Notes: generated by a model from the letters alone, not told the origin. A stretch of 64,000 nucleotides of DNA from Toxotes chatareus (GCA_016801885.1 CM028897.1:17422501-17486500), one strand, 5' to 3'; counted from the first letter of the stretch, positions 10,763 through 24,289 are shown. Numbers and translations: made by a program.

Positions 10763-13700
10763 CTATCACACACACTCAGCACTGACAGCAGTGCCAATCA
10801 GGCAACTCCGAGTGCTATTCCTGCCTCCTCAAAATCCAGGACGTCCTTCCCGCCAGGAATCAAAAGCCAGTCTAAATCCGGAGCGAGTGAACGAGGCGGA
10901 GTAGAGGAAGAGAGAACAGCTTAGACTGAACCCCACCTCGCTACTTCCTGTTCTGCTCTTTGCCAGATAGAGACTGAGGCGTCATGCACTTTGTACAGAC
11001 ACACACATACACACATTCGGGTGGTTTTTTAAGTGAGCGAGCTCACAGTCACTCTGCTTCCTGCTACTGGGTTACCAATGCTGAGAGGCAGGCTGTTGTG
11101 ATAGGCTGTGGTCATATTTAATGGACTATCAGACCACGCACTGTACAGCCTTGTGTGCGTGTCTGCCTGTTGAGGTAGAATTTGTACAGTGTTATTTCTA
11201 TTATTTAACTGCAGGTCTGTTTGCATGTACATGAGAACACACTGTCAGAATAGGTGGTGAATTAAGAAAATAAACTGCAGGTTCTACGTTCATCTTCTTC
11301 TGTGGGGGACCTGACATCTAAATGAGCTGTTAAAAGGACAGGGCTTCATAATAAGGTGCATTATTATTTCCTTTTCACATAAAAATCAATTCAGGAATAA
11401 CAAAATAAATTAAAATTGACAAAAGGATAATCTGATTTTCATAAAAGCTGCAAAACAAGCAGCATCTGTGCACTGAGTTCTGTTATGTCCCCTTGATGTA
11501 GCACCGTGCCATATGGGCACGAATGGCACACAGAGAGGAAGAGACCGTCGTTGGCCTGCTGCGTGTAAGTTGACTGGAAGCCGAACCAAATTTTTACAAG
11601 CTGGCATAAAATCTGAATTCACGCAAGAAAGGAGGAAGACCAGCTGAGTTGTCACCTCTGAGACACGAACGAGCAGAGATCACACACAGGCAGCACTGAC
11701 TGATCCCAGACCCTCGGCCTTGTCCGGTCTCGTTGCTGTCTGACTTCTGTCCTCTTCCTGTCACTAAGACCCACACGGAGGGCCATGGGTTTATCAGACT
11801 CTGAGCAGTGAGCGGTCACTGACCCGCCGAGCCCTCACTGAGTGGCAGATGGCCCTCTCCTGCTCCCTATCTGTATCATGTCGTACCACACACACTCACA
11901 CAAAATGATACTGGCTCATAGACAGAGAAGGTGAGGGACAAACATGGACACACGCACACACACACAGCATGGCAGTCAAAAGGGCACCAAAGTACGTCTA
12001 GTTCTTCTTATTCCCTGACAGTACAATGGGGGAATAGGAAGTGAAATAACATGCATACTTTGGCCGAACACAAGTTCAGCCAAAGTATGCAAAATACAGG
12101 CAGCTGCTCCTGCTTGACATGATTTTGATAAAACACATAAATGCTCTGTCTCTTATCTGTGAGCGGGTAGTGAAACATTTCCTTACCGAGCAGCTGTGAC
12201 TCTCAGTGTCTCCTCTGTAATGTGGACTGGTGGCTGCAGAGATAGCAGCCCCCATGCATCCATGCTGTCTCTCCCCTTCACAAATATGGCTCAGCTCTCA
12301 TTATTAGCTGAAATCTTCAAGACCTAAAAGCCAAACACAAGCTGCAGTGATGCCTGTAGGACCAAACTGACTCGATCATTGTGTCTGTGAAATAGAAGCA
12401 GTTACTAAAACTGTGCTGACCACAGTATCAGGAACTAACATCACATCGGTTTATAGATACAAGCTCTTAAAGTTACAGTCTCATCCTGTTCACCTCATTA
12501 GGACCGACCCATAACATATGAATTCTGTGTAATTAGCCTGTTCACATCCAACTTTCTCCTTTTCATTCCCTTGACCATCTTATTCCAAACTGTCCCACTG
12601 TATCATTAATATCCTATGCTAGCCTGTTCCCACTCTTGTGGGAGAGTGAAATAACATCATCATTTATTTGAAACCACTGGTTTATACCAAAGACCAGAGA
12701 AACCAGTAAATACAAAGCACAGGGAACAATCTGTGTTCGCCTCGAGGCGCCTGTGTACTTCATCAGGAGCGGCCATCGGATGATCAAACAACCCGACACC
12801 TTTCTGAACTACTTCTGTCACCTTTGTGTGACAGTGCAACACTATGAATGCCTCCCAGGTGAGACTGTTATCCCCATATCTAAACAATTAACGCATATCA
12901 CCCTCCTCTTTATGACAGTAAGACAGATTTTCACCATGCAGCCTTACTGTCTGTAACACAGGTTCATGGTCTGTCGTTTGCAGGTTTTAAGATCATAATC
13001 AACTTAGTGATTGATCGATACTGTTTTCAGGTGACAATATGCTGCTGAGAAGAATGTAAACAAGACCATTTCTGTCTGTCATGTTGATTGATAGCTACTC
13101 TCACATCTCTCTTACATTCTGCAGCACCCTCCATCTTGCCCTGCTTGTATTTTCCTCTCTTTACACGTTTACCCTTTTCCTCTCGCACCTGTTTTTCTCC
13201 ATCCCATTGCCAATCTGTCAGGCATCATCTTCCGTCACACATTCTAGTTATCAGACTTCTGCCCGGTGCTGCCGGTGGGTGACAGAAAGCCATCCCTTTG
13301 ATTAAGTTTTAATGGCCCGTCAGGTCATCCTGCCATGCCTGTGTCTATGAATAGAATATTAAGTCCATTTTGTTGGGGTAGAGAGAGACAGTAGGGGCAA
13401 CGCTCCAGTTGCCAGCACTAACTCTGTCATTTCGGTGCTCATTCATGCCCTACCTCACTCCCAACTGCAATTCACATGAAGCAATATTAATGATGGGGTT
13501 TGGGTGTGGACTTTTAGCCTAATTGTGAATATAGTGTTGCCAAAAATAATCATCATTTCACAAATGTAAGCCTAAGCCAGATACTGAATGGAGGGGTGTT
13601 TTTGTAGGGGAAAGGGGGATTGGGATTTCCAGGAAGTTCCTGTTCATGAAAATATGTTTATTATCGGAAAGATGTGGATTACACAGGTTTGTGTCGTGAA

Positions 13701-14160
13701 CTTCGGTGCGTCGCCTTGAAGACGCTGCAAGTGTCTCATATTGTTGCAGGCTGAAGGGGACAAATGTGACCCGTGCATTGTAGTTGTTCAAGGAAGCGAC
13801 AGCCCCAAGAGAGCAGAAGAAGACTGCGGTTTATTAGGAAAGGCAGAGGAAAGGAAAACATGAGTTTCGTGGTCCAAACTGAACGCTGCTATGTAAAAAG
13901 ATCAACAATGACAGAGGGGAATAAAGGAAAAGAAAGAGAGTAAAGTTAGGAGGTCAGATTTCTCCTAATAGTGTTACTCATCACTTTAATAGTGTGTGTT
14001 TGTGCGCTAGCACGTGCGTGTTATCGACTGAAACACAGCTTGTGAACGAGAGAGTGAGACAGAATTTAGGAGAAGAAACACAAGTTTTAAATTCTCCTCA
14101 CATCCTGATGTCTGCACACAGCCTCATTCAGCATGCAGTGGATGGGATTTGGGTTAAGAG

Positions 14161-14215
14161 GTGGGGGTGGGGTGGGGGCCTGGGGGGTTGTTTGGAGTTT
14201 GGGGTGGGGCGGGGG
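14161..14215 (+). other. G-rich tract with G-quadruplex potential
   Basis: At least six runs of four or more G within about 55 nt (GGGGGTGGGGTGGGGG, then GGGGGG, GGGGTGGGG, GGGGG). This satisfies the usual four-run, short-loop pattern. Confidence 0.8.
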
Positions 14216-15114
14216 AACAGTGAATTCCAATTAATCTCTCTAAACACACACACACAATCTTGTCTTCATGCCACTGCACAGCAGATAAAGTGATTGATAA
14301 CAAACTAGAATTCAGCCTCACGGTTCAACGTCTCCACCAACCAGTCAAATTGCATTTTACATGCACGTCCAGACTTATATAATATAATATGGAGAAACTC
14401 AATAAAAATGTTTTAAGTGTGTTTTTATCATAATCAGCATGTGAATTCTTGAGGTATGGCCAAAAACTTAATTCCTTTAAGGTGTTCCTGAGATACTGCG
14501 TCCACAAGACTGGGACAAACAACCCAAAAACATGACGCCTCCAGTCATGGCTGTCACTGGCACTGAGGCATAACAACATAAATAATACACTGATGGAGGA
14601 AAAACTTGAGCATGACGACACATTAACACTTTTACCGTACAGGCACACACACACGTTTGCGCAGCTATCCTTGTTTGGACATTGCAATGATTCACAGTCA
14701 TTGTGGACAGACTTCTAAGCAAAACCATAAATAATTCATGCCAAACTCTAAACTTAACCTAACCTCAATTCACACCTTACTTCTCAGCTTAAACAGGACC
14801 ATAGACCAGCAGTCCTCACAGACTCACAGACACACACACACACAGGGACACACACAGTAAGACAATGTCATCTGGATATTGTGAGTACTAACAGGAGAAA
14901 TGTTGCTCCTCATTATGTCAACACAGCAGATGAGATGGAAGTCTGTGTACAATAGACTGCAGAGTTAACTTCAGGACACTTACACTCAGTGAGCAGACTC
15001 TAATGTGGGTAAGTGGGCCAATTCCACTGCACAGCAGCAGAGCTAAATAAGATTTCAGTTGCAACAACAATTCGGATGTTTTGTCTTTTTGACACAGACA
15101 AAAATCATCAACAG

Positions 15115-15400
15115 ACATGAGAAGATTGATACCACTCTCTTATTTGTACTTTGAATATATAAAATAAAGAATAATAAAATAATAATAATAATAAAATAAA
15201 GAAATAAATGATGCAGCCAGCAACCAGTTATCTTAGCTTAGCATAAATCCTGGAAACAGAGGGACACAGCTAGCCTCGCTTAGCCTGTGGGTAAGAAATT
15301 CTACATATCAGCACCTCTAAATACCACTAATAATCCATATTATTTTTCTTTTGTTTAAAACTGTCAAAAAGCAAAGTGTATAAATGTCAAGCAACATAAT
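15115..15400 (+). mobile_element. Palindromic dispersed repeat, copy A (partial)
   Basis: Contains GATTGATACCACTCTCTTAT, then CAGCCAGCAACCAGTTATCT followed by TAGCTTAGCATAAATCCTGG, the arm of a SINE/MITE-like family very frequent in percomorphs. An AATA-rich insertion at 15,160-15,205 interrupts it. Other copies are at 28.98, 45.0, 50.04 and 63.26 kb. Confidence 0.7.
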
Positions 15401-16364
15401 CTAAATCAATCAGTAAGTTACCAAATCCAGATTTCCAGCTAATATCTAGTCTTGTAGTACAAACTCAACTCCGGCCCTCTATGAATGAGCTTACAGAATG
15501 TACCTTGGACTATGTGTGTTTCCTGTTAATCCCTAATATTCCAGTGGAAATTCTGTTGCCAAATCTCCTTTTGCTGTTTTACAGTGCATCATGGATGTAT
15601 GTATATCCTCTGTACAACCGGAGCTTGATGAAGGCATCACGTGCACGAGGGTGGACGATTCTCCCGGTCTGGGTAAACAGGAGCAAGACTGTGCTGAAGC
15701 TTAGGTGAGAAAGAGTGTTCTGTGTGTGTTTCAGCGCACATCTGTCTGCATGCCTGCGTTTGAGGCAGTGTGTGTCTGTGAGTGTTCCAGCAGTGTCCAC
15801 AGCTGGGGCGGAGCAGATCATGCTCAGCATGAATGGCATCTTTGTGAAGGGGTCGATCTTCTCAAGAGACTTCGGTAAACGCTTATGTGTTTGTGTTCCC
15901 AGCTTTGTGCATTGTGAACTGCGCTGCAGCAAACAGACGTTCTGTGTAGGCTCCTGAGGAATAAGGCCGCATAAACCCCCAGGGAGAAAAGCTCTGCAGT
16001 CCACATACTTAATCTGCTTCTGTCATGCATGTAACCGAAGCTTGAGACACATGGGACAGGTGAAGGACACTGACACTTAAATGAAAAAAAAAATATATAT
16101 ATATATGCAGTTTTTAAATAGTTATCTTCTCAAGCAAGAAAGGAAAGTAATTTCAAATGTGTTTCAAGGTAAAAGGTAAACAGGTCTTAAAATGGACTTA
16201 AATCCAACAGACACAGTTCTCTGAATGCTCCAGTGAGCACCACCTGCATATAAAAAAGGCAGCAAACAAAGTTGTTGACCTACAACAGTCAACCTGGATA
16301 AGGGTGTTACTCAGAGGAGAACGAATGAGACACTTCATGGTTTTACAGTCAGTGCTACTTTAAC

Positions 16365-16870
16365 CACTGTCATGCTCTGGATTTTATGTTTCCAGACTGG
16401 GAACATGGGTGTTGGAGAGGAAGACCCATTCATTTTCTGGCGCTGATCCAGAGTTGGGTCACGGTGGGAGCAGGCTGGGCCAGGCAGACCAGACGCCCAT
16501 TTTCCTAGCAATGGTTTCCAGCTAGTCCTGGGGATCCTGCAGTTCACAGGCCAGATGAGATGTATTATCTCTCCAGCATGTTCTGGGTATATCACAGGGT
16601 CTCCTGCCACTTGGACATGCCTGGAAAACCTCCAGTGGAAGGTGTCCTCAGCTGGATCCTGGATACTCTGAGCCTCACTATGGAAGAAACTAATTTCAGC
16701 TGCTTGTATTCATAATCTTAGTCTTTCAGTCACTGCCCAAAGCTCATGACCATGGGTGAGGGCTGGAACGTAGATTGACAGGCTTCCACCTCAGCTCCCT
16801 CTTCACTATAGTGGTCCGGTCCAAAGCCTGCATTACTGCTGATGCCGCACCAGTCCACCTGTACTGGTAT
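16365..16870. mobile_element. Old LINE-like interspersed repeat fragment
   Basis: Text such as CTGATCCAGAGTTGGGTCAC, GGGTCTCCTGCCACTTGGAC, CCAAAGCTCATGACCATGGG and GCCGCACCAGTCCACCTGT matches a non-LTR retrotransposon segment I know from many teleosts. Reading frames are broken throughout and there are internal deletions. The exact clade is not certain. Confidence 0.65.
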
Positions 16871-17229
16871 CAGGGTTGGGTGCAATGTATGTAGGGCAGG
16901 GACCCAGGCATGCCAACCCCTGGCATGGTGGGAGATCCATTCAAAAACAGACAGGTATATGGTATATGGGAGAGGGGGGATATATAAAGAGGAAAGACTA
17001 ATTTAAAGTATGGTATAAGTGTAAGATGACAAATAGAGAGAGGCATACATTGTTTTGAAGTGTAGTTGTTTGAGGACTTTTGACTGGAAACTGTACTAAT
17101 CAAAATAAGGTCCCAGTAACATGAGCTGCATAAAGACAGAAACCTGAATGGAGAAGACTGGAGTCTGGAAAAGTCGTTAAATGTTTGATGGCCAGCATTT
17201 TTACATTTGGTTGTTTCCAGCTTAAGCGT

Positions 17230-17257
17230 GTGTGCTGTGCTGTGCTGTGCTGTGCTA
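17230..17257. repeat. (TGTGC)n short tandem repeat
   Basis: Five tandem pentamers of TGTGC/GTGCT in a row. Confidence 0.85.
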
Positions 17258-20027
17258 CGGGGCCATGATGCCTGCTGAGAGCCCCGCTATGTAATGGACT
17301 GGTTGAGCGGGCATGATGGTAATGGACATGGAAAGCAGATTAAAAATGATTATGGCAGACGGCCTGTGGGGGATAAGAGGTCCATTCCATAATGCAGTTG
17401 ATTATCCCTCTTTACCGATGCTGTTGATTACGATAGCATGGCACTCATAAACATAGGACAAGAGGAGGAATAACACACAAGCAGCACTAATGTTTACAGA
17501 TTTGTGTTATTAATTACAGTATAATGACTAATGAAAACAAGACCCCATTAGTAAAGGCTATGTGCTTTAAGGTCACAGGAGTCCACCCACAGTGGTGGCT
17601 CATCTGCAGCTGAGGTATTACACCTGAGGATATTGTTTTTTAGTTATAGTGTACCTGTGTACAGGTAGTGCGGTTTGAATCTATCTATATATGGATCAAT
17701 TCATTATTAGTTTGGGTCTATTCATGGGATTGGTTGTCAATAAGTAAAATAAAGAAGCCTTCGACATTAATAAGAACAGAGTTTAACATTTAGGAAGCAA
17801 AAATAACAAGCTGCATTTTGTAATGAGCCTGATATTAGACTCACATGACAGATGAGGATCAATATAATGTTAATAAAACTGCAACACTGCCCATGACTAA
17901 TCATGAGGCAGCGGCTGCAAAGATGACAAACAATGTCACTTGGTTAAGTGTCAGCCACACATCTCTGCACAACTTTTTTCTGTTCTCTGGACTTTCCCTC
18001 TACAGACGCTACATCCTATTCATTAAACTATTTATACTCCTCCAGTTACAACTCTCATAATCTCTCGCACATTGTTGACAGTGGGTATAAAAAAAAAAAA
18101 ACCAACTCCACAATGGCACCTTGCTGCTATTTGTGTCTCTTGCTGCTATTGTGTATCTTAAGGTTCCAGCAATTCAGCCTCAGAGACTTTAATAACAACA
18201 ATGGCTGCAGGTTGGGTTACATTCTGAAGGGTAGGCTTGTTGTTGGGCGACCCTGCTACTACCACTGTCACTGCCTCTCCAGCAGGTAATAATAGCTGTG
18301 TTTCTTCCCTGTCTGTCTCACTTTTACGGCCTCTGAGCTGACAGAACAGACAGTCCACTGTTGAGGGCAGCATCACGGCCGAGCGCGCCGCTGCTCTCAT
18401 GAAGCCTGAGGTCTGTGCTCCCCTTAAACCCAACACCAGTCCCGCAGCACAATACACAGGCTATCACATGACCTCTGTACGGTGGCGGGATAACTCATCT
18501 CAAATGCCTCAGGTGTAACCACAATCAGGTCACACAGCCCAGGTTCCTCTGCTACTCTCTCCAGTTTCTACACAAACAGCTTGTGTCGACCTCACCCTTT
18601 ATACTTTGTGCCTGGTCACATCAAAAGTTATTCGAGCTCACGAGCTTGCTAACTGTCAGTTAACTGGCTCGTCAGCTCAGTTACTAGTGGTACAATAAGT
18701 TCTCACATTTTATTCTAAAAGTGTATCTGTATGATACGATCGACTCCTGTTGGACAACTGTCTGCAGCAGCAGTTTATACTCTGACAGAGGAGATTAAAT
18801 GAAACTGGAGGGAGACGCTTTGCTACCTGCCTGTGATAGTTTCCTACTTTTTGAACTCTGCAGCTCTCTGTTCCCCCAAAGGTCAGCAATTTCAATATTA
18901 TACTATAATCTTGTCTTTTGATATATTATAGTTTATTTCTTGTCCATTCATCTATTCATTTGTTTGCTGAAATGTCATCTCTTAGTTTACATTACTGATT
19001 TGGCTATATAAAAATACAGTTTTACTTCCTTAATTTCATAATATTCTGAATTTTGAATCAAATATGTAAAAGCATCCATATCCAACAATATACTGTCACA
19101 TTTTGGGTTTAAATAAAAATATATCACATTTCTTTGCCCCTTTTACCTCAGAAGGTTCTTTCAGTGACAAAACCCAGGCTAAAAATCACAGTCTAAGCTA
19201 TTTCACAAGCACCGCTGGGCCTCAGAGCCCACTGGCATTACAAAACTACTTTAGCAACCAATCAGTGCTCGCTTCTCAGGCAAACACATGGCTCCTAAAT
19301 GGCTCCCTTCCTTTGTGACCTTCCTATCCCCGAGTCATACTGCCAGAATCATCATTTCCAGATTGAATTCACGATATGTTGCTCCCTCAGCGTAACCCCA
19401 TTTCACCAACTTGTCCTTCTTAGCAACACATTCTTGAATCCTGTAATACCAACAATCCCTTAAAGCCCTGAAACACTCACACAGCCAGCTTAGAAAAAGC
19501 CAAAACGTAGCTAGACACTAGTAAACTAGTACAACTATCAGTTAGTCTCCTTCACCTGTTTCTCTGACGAATTTATTTTTTTTAGTCCTCTGGCTTGGTA
19601 TCAATGATAACTAATGCTCTGAAAGCCTGGTGGGTGATGGGCATTTAACAGCAACAGCTGGTGCTCAGAGTGGCCAGCTGAATGGAAACGGGCCCTTAGA
19701 CTGGCATAGAAACACAGGGAGTCATGTTCCTCACTTGAAGGGATGCTTAACATTTTTTTAATGTTTTTTTTTTCTGTGTTAAGATACCAGCATTCCTCCC
19801 TCGCACCTACTGGGACTGCCTGGCTGCACCCTTATGAGTGAGCTGAGGGCCAGACACGTCCACTGGTTTTGTTGATGAATGCCATTAAGATGTCCCATCA
19901 GTGCACTGAAGCTGTAATGCAGCAGATATATGTTTGTCTACTGGTATCTGGGGGAGACACAGATTTCTGCAGACACAGTATAATCCTGGATTCTAGCAGG
20001 AGAGACGGGATGTTGGGGGGGGGTTGC

Positions 20028-20030
<3 letters not shown>

Positions 20031-20062
<32 letters not shown>
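20031..20062. repeat. (GT)16 microsatellite
   Basis: Uninterrupted TG run; the Cys/Val ORFs across it are artefacts of the repeat. Confidence 0.97.
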
Positions 20063-20064
<2 letters not shown>

Positions 20065-21704
20065 CATGTGTGGGTGACTGAGGGCACTAATGCTACCCTA
20101 CTGGGAGGTCAGAGACACAGCGAAGTCCACCATCTCCTAATCCTATTATCCATGGCAGTGGCAGCTGGAGACACACATTACTGCGAGTGTGATGCAAGAC
20201 ATCACTGTGTATTCTAACTTGTGCGAGACCATCAGCGGACGTCGGCCCCGTAGTGCTTCTGCACGAGTGTGCTCAAAGGTCTTCATTATGCCCATTAAAG
20301 AAATGGACCAAGTTGCTTCCACTCTCTTTGATGATCAATAAAAAAGTAATCTGGAGTTGCCTCTGCTGCTGACCGCTGAAGGGAAGCAGCAGCTCCTCTG
20401 AACTCTTACAGATGATAAGGACAGGAAACCAACAGAAATAAAGAATTCATGAGAGGGCGGCCGCAGAGTGCATAGGTACCTCAAAGTGTGGGTTATGTTA
20501 TCAGCTCAGAGCAGAGCTCACATCCTCAGCAGAAGGCTTGATTTACATTCTTTAAAGCCATCTGAAGGAGAAGGAGGGCCAACAAATAAACAGGCAGCAA
20601 ATCGATCAACGCAGGATCGTCAGCGGCAGGAGCAGGGTGGAGAGGGCAGCACTAACAGTTAATCTACATTTTACACTGATGGCCTCGTTCTGAGCATATA
20701 GATAATGTGTTTTTAAGAGGGGGAGGGGGGTGGAGGAAGAGAGAAAGAAGGGAGGGTCATTCCAGTCGTTTTCCTCACTGAGCCCAGCAGCCGTGACCTC
20801 CAGCAGAATGAGTGTCGCCAACACTACAGAGCCCTGATGAGCTGCTCAGGAGAAATAAAGGGAAGAGAGTGATCAAGTGAGCTCAATCACCACTCCGCTG
20901 TACCTGGGTCCACTCTGACAGGTTCAGCCTATCATCATTACCAACGTGGCCCCCTGAGCTCAATCAGCCGTCGCCCACTGGCCGTCGGCTGCCCTGCACT
21001 AATGGTGACTGAACCCTTGTCATGGCCACAGAAGGAAGCTGAATTCATCAGAGCAGACAGAAACTGCTCGAGTGCAGCTCAGGCAATCATCTCAGAGTCC
21101 CAGACTGAGTCACGAGGCCGTAAACATGTTTAAATGTATCATCAACACAGCAGGGCAAGAGAAATTAACTGTTAAAGGTATTGTATATGACTCAGGATTT
21201 ACTGTATGGAGTTCAGTGTAATAACCCTGATGAAGCCATCTCTACACATTTAGAACAGAAAGCCTGCTTTATAAGCTGGGGCAAGGTTTTTGAAAGACTT
21301 GGGCATTATGAAGAATTTATTATTGTTCAATATTTCTAAAGCAACAGAGATAATCAAGGAACCAAATCTAGAATGTCAAATCACATTAAATATTTTTCTA
21401 TTATTATGATTTTCCTTTTATACTACTGAGAAGGACACCCTTCTTTTGACTGAGGTCAAGCTGCTTTTCAGTGACAGACCCATTGGTGTAACACAGGACT
21501 TGGATGGTGCACTATGACCCATATTAGCTGTTACTGCTGATCCTCATGCCCACACAGGGAATGTAGCTTTCCAAGAAACAGTGCAGGCACCTTCCCTATT
21601 CAGGGAAACTGCTAAATGCCAAGGAAGAAGCCAGTTTTCACTCACAACAAATGATTCAGCAGTGTCACAGTGTCAAATGGACATTGCCACCCTTTAATAA
21701 AAAA

Positions 21705-21725
21705 ACTTACTTACTTACTTACTTA
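21705..21725. repeat. (ACTT)n microsatellite
   Basis: Five tandem ACTT units inside AT-rich intronic or flanking sequence. Confidence 0.85.
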
Positions 21726-23293
21726 ATGGCCACAGGAATAACTTGTGTGAAACTGAACCCACACAGGTTGTAGATAGAAATAGGACATTTGGGTGGTTTG
21801 TTGTTGTCATTACATGCTGACACACACATCAGTCCCAAATCTTTTTTTTTGTAATTGTTTCAGCTGTGTCAAGCTGAAGTATCTAATATTTACAAGATAA
21901 ATGCTCTCCATCCTCTTGGCAGCAGTTTAACCTTGTGACAGGAGTTACTAACCGCAGAGTGATGTGCCGGGCTCCTGGTGTGAGCTGAGCTGAGCCAGCA
22001 CTCGGCCTTTAATTTTTAACATTTTCCTCCCCTGTGTCCTGGGCTGGACTAACACCAGGTTTACTGTAACCCAACCCCTCTAAATTAAGCCTGAGGCACT
22101 GACACCATAACACCCACCATGACTCACTCCTGACTACCTGAGGGCAGCTGCCGTGTGAGAAATCATTGCATGCAATTTGGGAAATGCAATCTGTGTCAAG
22201 GCTTTAGTTATTTTCATTTGTGAAATAAGTAAAATCGCCTCTCTACCCACTTTTGTCTGTGAAACAGAAATGTTATAAAGTCACATTAATAATGTGAGTA
22301 CAGTCTTCTGTCCTGAAAATATCACTGACTTTGTGTTATCCATTAGCTGTTTGTATATGTTGATCACTGACGTGAGCTCACAGTAGAGGCACAGACATTC
22401 AGAGCAGCTGCCGCTGTCTTCAGAACACGTTTTGCCTTTAATCTGTCGTACAGTGCTATCTTTCCATTAGTTCCCAGGGTGGAAGGTCACTAAAGGGCTC
22501 TCCAAACACTTACACACAGTTTACTCCCTCTGGGAGATTGGCTAGTTGATGAACAGCAAATTAATCTGATAGTATTTTGATAATCTATAACTCAGTCTCC
22601 TGTGACTTCTGTGACTCCAAGATAACCCTTGCTTGAATTTGCGCTGCATTAACAGCATTTGAGAGTTACAGTAATTAACGGTCTCTGACTTGTAAATGCT
22701 CTTCATGTCAAAACCAAGCTGAAATGAATATGTTTGGCTTTGCAATTTATTTTACAGAAGTGCATGAAAAAGCAAAACATTTCAGCCTTGAGTTGAGTGA
22801 TGTTAACGCCCACAGGTCACAAACGTGGGAATTTTACCCATCATTTGACAGACTTGGGCAGTTTAGCAACAAGATGCTACTAAGTTCCATCATGGGAACT
22901 GTAGGATCGAGCATTTTTGGAACTCAACCCATACTAGAATTCAAAAGTCATGAGGATTTCTCAGCCTATGCCTAAATCTGTCTTTTTAGGGTCCCACCTC
23001 CATGATAATCAGTGTGGATATAAACCAGATCCAGATGTTTGCCTCATTGCATCTTTTACACGCATATGCTGAGCTCTGATATTCACACCATCACAGCAGC
23101 TTTAACACAGCAATGACAAAGTTAGGAAACTCACTTGTAGCTCGTTATTAGCCATCATGTGCCTTGCGGACAGCCAATTAGATGGCGACTCCAGGTGACT
23201 TCTATCAATGTTTGTCTCACTTTACAGCCGTCGGATCATTGTTGTCGGATCATCAGCTGAAGTCCTCCAGTGGTTAAAAGCATGGATGTCCTG

Positions 23294-23310
23294 AAAAAAA
23301 AAAAAAAAAA
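23294..23310 (+). repeat. Poly(A) run
   Basis: Seventeen A residues. No obvious retro-element body lies directly upstream. Confidence 0.85.
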
Positions 23311-23400
23311 CAACTAAAAACATTCAACAATCCCAGTGAAGGCGCAGTTTGATGTACCGAGTTTCACAAGGAGCAAATGAATGAAATGTTAACATGGTGA

Positions 23401-23428
23401 GGAGAGAGGAGGAGGAGGAGGAGGAAGA
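23401..23428. repeat. (GGA)n short tandem repeat
   Basis: Purine trinucleotide run GAGGAGGAGGAGGAGGAAG, about 170 nt downstream (in the direction of transcription) of the candidate distal pkn1 exon. Confidence 0.8.
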
Positions 23429-23597
23429 GACCATCACCTCCTGAACGCAGGATGTCAACTCTTGGACTCTGATCTGCATCACGCAGTGTGTCCTGGTCCT
23501 AGTAGTGTGAGAGCGACCGCTGCTGCTGGCTGTCTTCTCATCCTCAGAGAGAGAGGAAGAAACGGTGTGAGAAAACCCGGAACCCGCCAGGACTCAC

Positions 23598-23725
23598 CCC
23601 CAGACTCTGTCCTGCTTATCAGGGCAAACTGAGGCCATCTTCCCCCCACGACGGTGCCCTCCTGTTCGGCTCTGCGGAAAGCTGAGAGCCGGTGAATGAT
23701 GCTGCTGAGGAGGAGGGAACAAGTG
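23598..23725 (-). CDS. pkn1: pkn1 candidate distal first exon
   Basis: ATG at 23638-23636 has A at -3 and G at +4 (AAGATGG). It encodes MASVCPDKQDRVWG up to a strong donor GTGAGT at 23597 (41 coding nt, phase 2). Joined to the acceptor at 10740-10739 it reads in frame GQRGGRGPG... into MASEDV, giving a 32-residue N-terminal extension. The surroundings are GC- and CpG-richer than the neighbouring sequence, as expected of a promoter. CTCCCTCCTCCTCAG at about 23,719 also resembles an acceptor, so the exon might be internal. The assignment to pkn1 rests on strand, phase and the repeated MAS start, not on homology. Confidence 0.5.
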
Positions 23726-24289
23726 TTAAGTCAGCTCAAGAACAAAAAACACGACTTCCTTGTTTTTAACTTCAAAGTAAAACGACGTCTGATAGGTTCA
23801 CATGAAATTAAGGCTGAAAGCTCCAGAAAAAAATAACGTTAATGCTAACAGCTAGCTCATTGCTGGTTAGCAAGGCAGGCCACACAGAGTTCACGTGAAA
23901 CTAAAGGTATGTGAGCCATGAAGCTCAGGTTAGCTGCTCGCTGAAGTATGTTTTTGTGGTAACAGGAACACAAACACACAATACACATTTTAACCTTTAA
24001 AAACAAACGTGTTAAAGTATTATGACAGAGATAATGACAGTTCAACGTACCACAGGGACAGGATCACATTACAGCAGACGGGCAGCACAGTTTGGGTCGC
24101 ACCACTCCAGTCTGCAGGGGCCCTGTTGGAGGGTGGCAATGTTACACACAAACAGGTCAGCCCCACTGTGAAAATCAGTACATGACATACACAACATGAT
24201 GTGTGTGATGCAAACTACTGGCTAAAAGTAAATCATGTTGAGGTAATGGCAAGTGGAGACATTAGACTGACTCTGTTAACTCTGTCCAC

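Larger units (their letters stand above)
10739..23597. other. pkn1 upstream region or first intron
   Basis: If the 23.6-kb exon is used this is a 12.9-kb first intron, otherwise 5' flank. Contents: a pyrimidine-rich, ETS-like (CAGGAAGT on minus) stretch at 10.85-10.95 kb that could be a proximal promoter; a G-rich tract at 14.16 kb; repeat copies at 15.1 and 16.4 kb; microsatellites at 17.2, 20.0 and 21.7 kb. Two exon-like fragments near 15.6-15.9 kb are treated under findings. No other gene seen. Confidence 0.5.

Noticed and set aside
17280..17600. Possible conserved non-coding element (ATTAATTAC, CATTAGTA homeobox-like motifs)
   Set aside because: Such motifs are common in AT-rich DNA, and conservation cannot be judged from one sequence.
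20031..20062. Cys/Val-repeat ORFs over (GT)n
   Set aside because: Artefact of the dinucleotide repeat; the same holds at 9.66, 41.4, 42.1, 50.6 and 54.4 kb.
22724..22975. 83-codon plus-strand ORF
   Set aside because: AT-rich, no splice sites in phase, no motif, no conserved composition.
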